Origin: Hyphomicrobiales bacterium
Lineage (GTDB): Bacteria; Pseudomonadota; Alphaproteobacteria; Rhizobiales; CAJQND01
DNA length: 58,082 nucleotides
Assembly (NCBI GenBank): GCA_028285595.1
Contig: JANQOW010000079.1
Span: 1-58,082, forward strand
Reading direction: 5' to 3'
Shown: one piece after another, positions 51,882 through 58,082 of the stretch
Layout of the letters: each line of letters begins with the position of its first letter
How positions within the stretch are numbered: position 1 is the stretch's first letter
Notes under the pieces: model-generated
What the model was told of the DNA's origin: nothing
Database searches by the model: none
Seen by the model: the letters and a program-made list of their open reading frames with translations, nothing else
Translations under genes and position numbers: made by a program

Positions 51882-53978
51882 TCACTCTCCGGCGCGTTGG
51901 GTGATCAGGGCATCGACGGCCACAACATTGCTGCCAGAGACAAAGAGTGGATTGATCTCCACTTCTGAAAGTGTGTGTGCGTGAGATATCATGAAGTCTG
52001 AGAGCCGCTGTAGCTCGCTGATCAATGCGGAGCGGTCTATGGCACTGGCGCCCCGAAACCCGTCCAAAAGACGAGACACTTTCAAGCTCGCCAGAACCTC
52101 GGCAATTTCGGCGTCACTGGCCGGCAGCATCAGCGTTGCAGCATCCCCCACCAGTTCAACCAACGTCCCGCCGCTCCCCAAGGTCAAGGCCGCCCCGAGC
52201 TGGGGATCGATCCGAATGCTGACCAGCAACTCCGCCGTCGGCGGGGCTTGCATGCGCTCCAGCAAAAAGCGGTCAGTCACCGCCGCCGGATCGTATGCCT
52301 TCACCGCCTCCGTCATGCGGGCCGCCGCCTGGAGCACCTCTGCCTTGCTTGCAAGGTTGAGCGCCACTGCGCCCGCTTCTGTCTTATGGAGAAGCTTTGG
52401 GCCAGTCATCTTAAGGACGAGCGGATAACCGATCTGTTCCGCTGCGTCCGCGACCTGCGCGCTGGAGGCAACCATCCCCTCCGGAACACTTATACCGCCT
52501 GCGCGCAGCATGGCCTTGCCTGCCGCCTCATCGAGCGTCTCCGTGGGGCCGTCCGTGCCGGTCGTCACCAACTCAAAGGGTGCCGAATGCTCAATCGCCC
52601 TGCGCCGCTCCCCATACCAGGCCGCCGCCGCGATCGCCTCCAAGGTCTCGGGCAAGCCCTGCATCGGCGCCACGCCCTCAGACACCAGCCATTGACGGGT
52701 CTCAAGATCGATGTTCTCTGGCAAGGTGGCGCACACCGCACCCGGTATGCCCCGCGCTTTCACCGCCTCCACGAAGGATTGCGCATCGTTCAGATAAAAC
52801 GACTTGGCTTCATCCAATCCTTCAGCCGGATAGTCTTGCACGATAACGCCGGCGTCATGGGCATCGCTTAAGTGTGCGGAAAAGACGGGCGGCACGCGCT
52901 TTCTGTCGCCCCAAATCGGTGTGGTGTAGTCCAAGGGGTTGGAGACCGTGGCCGTGTGCGGCAGGAGTGCCTGCAAGTCAGAGGCAACGCGCTCTGAGGG
53001 CTGGTTAAATCTCAAGCCGATCTTCTCGCCGTAGTCGGCCAGCATGGTGGCCCCGCCCCCAGAACAGGTGAAGCCCGCCACACACCGGCCGGATGGCACA
53101 CCGGCAACCATGAGGAACTTCAAGGTCTCCAAAAGTTGTGCCGGTGAATGGACCCGAATGATGCCCAACTTTTCAAAGAGCGCCGAATAGAGCTCATCTG
53201 AACCGGACAAAGAGCCCGTGTGGCTTTGCGTGAGTTGACTGCCGACCTGCGAACTTCCGGTCTTCAAGGCAACAATGGGTTTGCCCGCCTGCAATGCCTT
53301 ATGAGCAGCTTCGACGAAACGCGGCACATCCTGCAAGCCCTCGATGTGCAGCCCGAACGCGCGCACCTCCTCCGTGGTGCACAGGGCATCCACGAAGTCC
53401 TCCAACGCAAGCACCGACTGGTTGCCCGCCGAAATCATATAAGCGAACGGCACCGAGCGCTGGCTCATAGTGAGATCAGACGACAACATTCCGCTTTGGG
53501 TGATGATGGCCGCGCCATAGCCGGGAGCATAGCCGCCATGGGCAAAAGGCCATAGCGCGACTTTGCCAAGGTAGTTGATGAGGCCGTAGCAGTTTGGCCC
53601 GACCAAGGCCATGTCGCCCGCCGCCTCAACGAGGTCAACCTCAAGAGCGGCGCCGTCTTCGCCCATCTCGCGGAAGCCGGCGGTGTAGCAGACCACGCCG
53701 CCGGCACCTTTCGCGGAAAGCTGACGGAGCACATCAATGGCAGCCGCGCGCGGTACCGCCAGAAACACCGCATCGGGAGCCTCAGGCAGATCATCCACAC
53801 TGGCAAAACAGGCATGCCCGCCAATCTCATCACGGCCCGGATTGACCGGCCAGACCGGACCCTCAAACCCAATGCGGGCGCACTCCGTGGCAGCGGCCAC
53901 AGCATCGCCGCCCCCGACCAGGGCCACATGGCGCGGATTCAACAGCCGCTGAAGATTGCGCCGACGCTCCGGGGTCAT
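51882..53978 (-). CDS. ADP-forming acyl-CoA synthetase (fused alpha-beta)
   Basis: 698-residue enzyme converting acyl-CoA + ADP + phosphate to acid + CoA + ATP (reversible). The alpha part has a CoA-binding Rossmann domain ([11 protein letters not shown]) and the phospho-His motif QSHTGSLSG. The beta part is an ATP-grasp domain with [26 protein letters not shown] and [11 protein letters not shown]. Members use acetyl-CoA or other short acyl-CoAs. It is last in a minus-strand operon with carnitine enzymes and overlaps the cleavage enzyme (ATGA at 53975), so betainyl-CoA is an attractive substrate. That is inference. Confidence 0.88.
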   Translation of the reverse strand: MTPERRRNLQRLLNPRHVALVGGGDAVAAATECARIGFEGPVWPVNPGRDEIGGHACFASVDDLPEAPDAVFLAVPRAAAIDVLRQLSAKGAGGVVCYTAGFREMGEDGAALEVDLVEAAGDMALVGPNCYGLINYLGKVALWPFAHGGYAPGYGAAIITQSGMLSSDLTMSQRSVPFAYMISAGNQSVLALEDFVDALCTTEEVRAFGLHIEGLQDVPRFVEAAHKALQAGKPIVALKTGSSQVGSQLTQSHTGSLSGSDELYSALFEKLGIIRVHSPAQLLETLKFLMVAGVPSGRCVAGFTCSGGGATMLADYGEKIGLRFNQPSERVASDLQALLPHTATVSNPLDYTTPIWGDRKRVPPVFSAHLSDAHDAGVIVQDYPAEGLDEAKSFYLNDAQSFVEAVKARGIPGAVCATLPENIDLETRQWLVSEGVAPMQGLPETLEAIAAAAWYGERRRAIEHSAPFELVTTGTDGPTETLDEAAGKAMLRAGGISVPEGMVASSAQVADAAEQIGYPLVLKMTGPKLLHKTEAGAVALNLASKAEVLQAAARMTEAVKAYDPAAVTDRFLLERMQAPPTAELLVSIRIDPQLGAALTLGSGGTLVELVGDAATLMLPASDAEIAEVLASLKVSRLLDGFRGASAIDRSALISELQRLSDFMISHAHTLSEVEINPLFVSGSNVVAVDALITQRAGE

Positions 53979-54859
53979 GCGCCGCGCAAGGACAGCTTCT
54001 CGCGCGCCTGGGCCGGCGTTGCGGGCGTGGCCCCCATGCGCTGGACGATCTCCACCGCCCGTTCCACCAACTGGCCGTTGGAGGCCAGAACACCGCGGTC
54101 CAGGTAAAGGTTGTCCTCAAGCCCCACCCGCACATTGCCGCCCATGGCAACCGCCACGGCCGCCATGGGCATCTGCATGCGCGAGATGCCAAAGCTGGCC
54201 CAACTGGCGCCGGCCGGCAGTTGGTCTTTCATAACCTTCATGGTGTCCACATCCTGGTCCGCGCCCCAGGGAATGCCCAGGCAGATCTGAAACATGGGAG
54301 GATCGGCGATCAAACCCTCCGCCACCATAGCCTTGGCGAACCGGATGTGGCCGAGGTCAAACACTTCCAGTTCAGGCTTAACGCCCCACTCCTTGGTGAG
54401 CTCGGCCATTTTACGCAGATAAGGCGGGGTGGAGATGTAGATTTCGTTGCCGTTGCCGAAATTCAAGGTGCCACAATCAAGGCTGCAGATTTCCGGCAGA
54501 TTGTCTTTCACATGGGCCAAGCGCTCCAAGGGGCCGATCATGTCACTGCCGGGACCCGGCAAAGCAGGGTCTTCGTCGCTGGGCACCCAGTCTCCACCCA
54601 TGCCTGCGGTGAGATTGAGCACCACATCGGTATCTGACGAGCGCACGAGATCAACTACCTGCTTGAAAAGCTCAGGGTCGCGTGAGCCCTTTCCCGTTTC
54701 CGGATCGCGCACGTGGATGTGAGCCACCGCGGCGCCGGCCTTTGCCGCCTCAATCGCCGCATCGGCAATTTGCTGGGGCGTTACCGGAACGCCCGGATGC
54801 TTTGCCGTTGTATCGCCCGCGCCCGTGACGGCACAGGTGATGATAGGCTCAAAATTCAT
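53975..54859 (-). CDS. Beta-keto acid cleavage enzyme (BKACE), probable 3-dehydrocarnitine cleavage
   Basis: 294-residue TIM-barrel zinc enzyme that condenses a beta-keto acid with acetyl-CoA and splits it to acetoacetate and a new acyl-CoA. Motifs: [21 protein letters not shown], the zinc-site [19 protein letters not shown] and LNLTAGMGG, followed by [12 protein letters not shown]. In carnitine degraders a close BKACE (CdhC in Pseudomonas) turns 3-dehydrocarnitine into betainyl-CoA. The first residues here read like that subgroup, and the gene overlaps carnitine dehydrogenase, supporting this role. Confidence 0.86.
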   Translation of the reverse strand: MNFEPIITCAVTGAGDTTAKHPGVPVTPQQIADAAIEAAKAGAAVAHIHVRDPETGKGSRDPELFKQVVDLVRSSDTDVVLNLTAGMGGDWVPSDEDPALPGPGSDMIGPLERLAHVKDNLPEICSLDCGTLNFGNGNEIYISTPPYLRKMAELTKEWGVKPELEVFDLGHIRFAKAMVAEGLIADPPMFQICLGIPWGADQDVDTMKVMKDQLPAGASWASFGISRMQMPMAAVAVAMGGNVRVGLEDNLYLDRGVLASNGQLVERAVEIVQRMGATPATPAQAREKLSLRGA

Positions 54860-55803
54860 GAGTTCACCTCTTTGATCGCATTCAAAATCGCCACAATGCC
54901 CCGGTCGCGCGCTGCGGCCATCTCTTCAAAGTGCCGGTCCGCCGCCATCTCATTGCAGCCCTCAACCATCCGGTTGCGGAGATCTGTGGTCAGTTCAGGC
55001 GCTTCAAGGCGAGTCCAGGGCAGCTTCAGAGCAGGGCCAAACTGATCCAGATTGGTGGCCATTCCCCCCTCCCCGCACGCCACATGAAAGGCCATGCACT
55101 GGCCCTGCAAGGCCATGCGCGGCGCCGGCCCGTTGATGAGTGCGGTGTCGATCTGTTCGGGAGTTGCCTCGCCATTGGCCACCATATGCAGCGCTTCACG
55201 CCACAGGGCTTCCTGGAGACGCGTGGCCACAAAGCCAGGGATTTCCTTGTTCATAACCAAGGGCGCTTTACCGGCCGCCTTATAGAACGCAGCCGCCCAG
55301 GCAACCGCATCCGGACCGGAGCGCTCTCCTCCGACAATTTCCACCAAAGGCAGCAGATAAGGCGGGTTGAACGGGTGGCCGACCACTGTTCGACCCGCTG
55401 TCGGACACCGCGATTGGATCTCGGTCATGGTGAGGCCGGAGGTACTGGAGGCGATCACAACATCTGCCGGCACCAGATCGCTTAAACGCTCATAGAGCGC
55501 CTGTTTGAGGTCTAAGATCTCCGGTGCGCTTTCCTGAACGAACTGGGCCCCAGAGACCGCTTCGGCAAGATCTGACGTCAAAGTCAGGCGGTCGCGCGAT
55601 GCCTCCGGTGCGAGACCCAAGCCCGCCAGGCTCACCCAGCCAGTGTCCAGGATCTTGCGGAACGTATCTTCTTCGGCCGGATCGTGGATGTAGGCCATCA
55701 CGTCATATCCGCGCGCCAGGAAATGCGCCGCCCAGCCGGCACCAATTGGCCCTGCCCCAATCGTGGCAACGGTTGTGACGTGGTTATGCGCGGGTCTGGA
55801 CAT
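54856..55803 (-). CDS. lcdH: L-carnitine dehydrogenase
   Basis: 315-residue NAD-dependent dehydrogenase of the 3-hydroxyacyl-CoA dehydrogenase superfamily, oxidising L-carnitine to 3-dehydrocarnitine. Marks: [64 protein letters not shown] and the C-terminal [19 protein letters not shown] plus [19 protein letters not shown], which strongly resemble carnitine dehydrogenases. Many alphaproteobacterial versions carry an extra C-terminal thioesterase domain (betainyl-CoA hydrolase); this one ends without it. ATG at 55803 after a TTG. Nine bases after the luciferase-like stop, and overlapping the BKACE start. Confidence 0.87.
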   Translation of the reverse strand: MSRPAHNHVTTVATIGAGPIGAGWAAHFLARGYDVMAYIHDPAEEDTFRKILDTGWVSLAGLGLAPEASRDRLTLTSDLAEAVSGAQFVQESAPEILDLKQALYERLSDLVPADVVIASSTSGLTMTEIQSRCPTAGRTVVGHPFNPPYLLPLVEIVGGERSGPDAVAWAAAFYKAAGKAPLVMNKEIPGFVATRLQEALWREALHMVANGEATPEQIDTALINGPAPRMALQGQCMAFHVACGEGGMATNLDQFGPALKLPWTRLEAPELTTDLRNRMVEGCNEMAADRHFEEMAAARDRGIVAILNAIKEVNS

Positions 55804-55812
55804 CAAACGACC

Positions 55813-56850
55813 CTAGGCGTAGGCGGGCATGACTTCGTTGATGAAGAGCTCGAGCGATTTTTTCTGCCGCGAGAACTCCAATCCGATGTTCATATTGTAG
55901 GTGAAATGGTCCACACCCAGATCCTGATAGGGTTTCAGCTTAGCAATGATTTCATCAGGCGTGCCCAGCATCAGGTTTTCCTGCAGCATGTCCGCGTTGA
56001 ATTCATCGCGGTTGGCAATGGAGTTCAGGTCCACCTGCGCCGGGAAGCCATCCTTCACATCGCCAAGGTTCTTGAACAAATTCTCGAACTGGCCCAACTG
56101 GCGCTGCACCGCCTTGATCGCGGCCTCCCGGCCATCATCATTCTCGTAGACGCAGGTGTGGCGCATCATTGCGAAGATCGGACGCTTGGCGCCGGGCTTC
56201 TTTGCCATCGCATTGTCCAGATGGGACTTGTATAGCTCGGCCTCCGACATGGGCCGGGTGAGCGGCCAGGAGATGATGTTGCAGCCATGCTCCACGGCAA
56301 AATCGTAGGTGATCGGCGCCCGGGCGGCGATCCAAATGGGCGGATGCGGCTTCTGGACCGGTTTAGGCACGGATGTGGAGGTGGGGAACGACCAGAATTC
56401 GCCCTCATGCGCGTAATCGCCTTCCCACAAAGCTTTCACCACAGGCAGCATTTCCTGCATGTAGCGCCAGCCTTCGGATTGCTTCAAACCAGGATACATG
56501 CGGTCAAATTCGCGCTGATAGGCGCCTGAACCGATGCCGAACTCCAGCCGGCCGCCGCTATAAAGATCGGTCAATGCGGCTTCACCAGCCACGTTGATGG
56601 GATGCCAATAAGGGGCGACAACCACCGCCGTGCCAAGCCGGATGCGATTGGTGTGGGCGGCCCACCAGGTGAGCAATTGGAACGGGTTGGGAGCAATGGT
56701 CATTTCCAGGGCGTGATGCTCTGCAGACCAGACGATTTCAAAGCCGCCCTCGTCGGCCATTTGGACCATTTCCAGCGTGTGGCGCTCGACCTCGCGCATG
56801 TCTATGTCGGGGGTGATGCGTTCCATGTTGATGGCGAGCTGAAATTTCAT
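55813..56850 (-). CDS. Luciferase-like (LLM) flavin oxidoreductase
   Basis: 345-residue TIM-barrel monooxygenase of the bacterial luciferase family, using reduced FMN. Recognised from EIVWSAEHHALEM, RIRLGTAVVVAPYWHPI, ALTDLYSGGRLEFGIGSG and the C-terminal DEIIAKLKPYQDLGVDHFTYNM. It heads the minus-strand operon of carnitine enzymes and is nine bases from carnitine dehydrogenase. It may hydroxylate or demethylate a related quaternary amine, but the substrate cannot be inferred from sequence. Confidence 0.85.
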   Translation of the reverse strand: MKFQLAINMERITPDIDMREVERHTLEMVQMADEGGFEIVWSAEHHALEMTIAPNPFQLLTWWAAHTNRIRLGTAVVVAPYWHPINVAGEAALTDLYSGGRLEFGIGSGAYQREFDRMYPGLKQSEGWRYMQEMLPVVKALWEGDYAHEGEFWSFPTSTSVPKPVQKPHPPIWIAARAPITYDFAVEHGCNIISWPLTRPMSEAELYKSHLDNAMAKKPGAKRPIFAMMRHTCVYENDDGREAAIKAVQRQLGQFENLFKNLGDVKDGFPAQVDLNSIANRDEFNADMLQENLMLGTPDEIIAKLKPYQDLGVDHFTYNMNIGLEFSRQKKSLELFINEVMPAYA

Positions 56851-56951
56851 TATGCCTCTTCCCTATCGACCGGCTTTTAATTTTTGTCCACAAGCTCCCT
56901 ACCAGCTTCGCGGATTAGGATGCAACGACTACTTTCCCGCTTCGAGGCACC

Positions 56952-57731
56952 ATGAACTGGAAGAGCCTTTTTCGCGCAGATCCCCATCCCACGCCCGTTA
57001 TGGTCGAGGGCGTGCGCGTCTATGCGATTGGCGATGTCCATGGACGGCTTGACCTTCTGTTGGAGCTGCGCGAGCGCATTAAAGAAGATCTGGCCGAGCA
57101 TCCGGTGGACCATGCCATTGAGGTTTATCTCGGGGACTATATCGACAGAGGGCCGGCCTCGCGTGAAGTGCTGGAGCATTTCATTACGTCGCGGCCCGTA
57201 TGCAATGAGCGGATCTGCCTGAAAGGAAACCATGAGCAGACCCTCTTGGATTTTCTTGACGATCCGGACTGCCTGAAACACTGGGCGCGCTACGGCGGCA
57301 TGAGCACCATGCGGGCGTACGGCATTTCAGAGGGCAACCCCATGACCAGCGCGGCTTGCCAGGGCATTCACAGGCAGTTCACAGCCGCATTTCCGCGCGC
57401 GCACCGGACGTTTTGCGAGAACCTGCCGACGTCGGCGAGCTTTGGCGACTACTTCTTTGCCCATGCAGGTGTGCGCCCGGGCATTCCGCTTGACGCACAG
57501 GACGATCACGACCTGATGTGGATCCGGCGCGAGTTTCTGACATCGAAGAAATTTCATGGAAAACTGATCGTCCACGGCCACACGCCGGCCAAGCAGCCTG
57601 AAGTGCGCACCAACCGTATCAATATCGATACGCGCGCCTACGACACCGGCATTCTGACCTGCCTGGTTCTGGAAGACGAAGCCCAAGGTCTGATCGCCAC
57701 CGGCCCGCCCGGCCCATCGCGCCTGGATTAA
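56952..57731 (+). CDS. Metallophosphoesterase (serine/threonine phosphatase-like)
   Basis: 259-residue calcineurin-like phosphoesterase with two metal ions. All motifs are present: AIGDVHGRLDLL, LGDYIDRGPASREVL, LKGNHEQTLL, FFAHAGVRPG and IVHGHTPAKQPEV. The HGHTP form is typical of bacterial PrpA/PPP-type phosphatases, which act on phosphoproteins or diadenosine tetraphosphate. No membrane segment. It sits between the carnitine operon and the truncated export gene and has no obvious operon partner in the window. Confidence 0.9.
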   Translation: MNWKSLFRADPHPTPVMVEGVRVYAIGDVHGRLDLLLELRERIKEDLAEHPVDHAIEVYLGDYIDRGPASREVLEHFITSRPVCNERICLKGNHEQTLLDFLDDPDCLKHWARYGGMSTMRAYGISEGNPMTSAACQGIHRQFTAAFPRAHRTFCENLPTSASFGDYFFAHAGVRPGIPLDAQDDHDLMWIRREFLTSKKFHGKLIVHGHTPAKQPEVRTNRINIDTRAYDTGILTCLVLEDEAQGLIATGPPGPSRLD

Positions 57732-57819
57732 ACGTTTGGTAGGGAAATTGCGGCCTACTGAGCGCGCTGGCCAAGGCGGCCGGCACAGTCAATTTCTCGG
57801 TGCGACGAGAGTTCTGAGT

Positions 57820-58082
57820 ATGGTGAGTAAGCGTAAAGGCCATCTGAGCGGCAAAGCTTGGATCGTGTGCATCGGGGGTGCCCTGCTTTTGGCGGGCTGC
57901 AACGGGCAGGTGGACAATGCCCTTCAAACCTCCGCACCTGAGGCCCGCAGCGGCCTGATCATCGAACCCACAGTCGGCACCGACACCCAATACCGCATGG
58001 GCACAGGCGACCAGATCCGCCTGAAGGTCTACGGAGGGCCGGGGCTTTCCGGCGAAGATGTGATTGACGGCGCGGGGGTGGT
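57820..58082 (+). CDS. Polysaccharide export (OPX) lipoprotein, 5' part only
   Basis: The frame opens at the ATG 57820-57822 and runs open to the right edge of the window (87 codons plus two bases). It starts with a signal peptide and the lipobox LLLAGC (C27), then enters the Poly_export (Wza-type) domain: YRMGTGDQIRLKVYGGPG and LSGEDVIDGAGVV match its start. OPX proteins form outer-membrane channels for capsule or exopolysaccharide. A weak GAG-type Shine-Dalgarno precedes. The gene is cut by the window end, and the rest of an export locus probably follows. Confidence 0.85.
   Translation, partial: MVSKRKGHLSGKAWIVCIGGALLLAGCNGQVDNALQTSAPEARSGLIIEPTVGTDTQYRMGTGDQIRLKVYGGPGLSGEDVIDGAGV

Overview
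The window is a dense, GC-rich chromosomal segment with no tRNA, rRNA, insertion sequence or CRISPR array. Gene content and order point to an alphaproteobacterium. The markers are dnaG followed by rpoD with a long acidic insertion, an lgt / MidA-type methyltransferase / pgeF chain joined by ATGA overlaps, a UbiK-type protein, a COQ9-like TetR-fold protein and a MucR/Ros regulator. The genus cannot be told from the sequence.

Layout. 1-432: palindromic interspersed repeats. 433-4590: dnaG and rpoD. 4587-10692 (minus strand): a compact exosortase island made of an exosortase with an EpsI-like tail, its probable single client (VIT + VWA domains with a PEP-CTERM-like C-terminus), an OmpR-type response regulator and a sensor kinase. 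It has the layout of the proteobacterial dedicated sortase systems, but with an exosortase in place of the sortase. 10861-15817: a secreted GH3 glycosidase, a DUF2339-type membrane protein and an M28 peptidase. 15814-23618: mixed metabolism (enolase-superfamily enzyme, CsaA, TetR/COQ9-like protein, two secreted unknowns, formamidase, flavin monooxygenase, proC, YbjN). 23831-28114: ubiK, lgt, midA, pgeF and an M24 protein without obvious metal ligands. 28167-32843: a lipoprotein, a caspase-like protein with a basic VPGP-repeat tail, a nitronate monooxygenase behind a perfect 14-bp inverted repeat that buries its ribosome binding site, a glycine-zipper protein and a cupin.

33230-51843 is a surface-polysaccharide region. 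A MucR regulator precedes an 11-gene plus-strand run: SIS isomerase, HAD phosphatase, short transaldolase, two epimerases, a cytidylyltransferase-kinase fused in the reverse order of HldE, a Gfo/Idh/MocA oxidoreductase, a UDP-sugar-dehydrogenase-like protein lacking the catalytic cysteine, a divergent SDR, a methyltransferase and a dehydratase-like SDR. A minus-strand SDR and a two-subunit ThDP enzyme (E1 alpha/beta) follow, then a glycosyltransferase-like protein, a sulfotransferase and an AT3-SGNH acyltransferase. Together they suggest synthesis and decoration of an unusual, probably heptose-derived, sugar nucleotide. A truncated polysaccharide-export (OPX) lipoprotein at the right edge suggests that export genes continue beyond the window.

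51882-56850 is a minus-strand catabolic operon: luciferase-like oxidoreductase, L-carnitine dehydrogenase, a beta-keto acid cleavage enzyme and a fused ADP-forming acyl-CoA synthetase. It looks like a carnitine-to-betaine route in which the usual thioesterase step may be replaced by an ATP-yielding one.

The strongest candidates for little-described biology are the exosortase island, the heptose-type sugar cluster with its Cys-less dehydrogenase homologue and inverted kinase/cytidylyltransferase fusion, and the carnitine operon.
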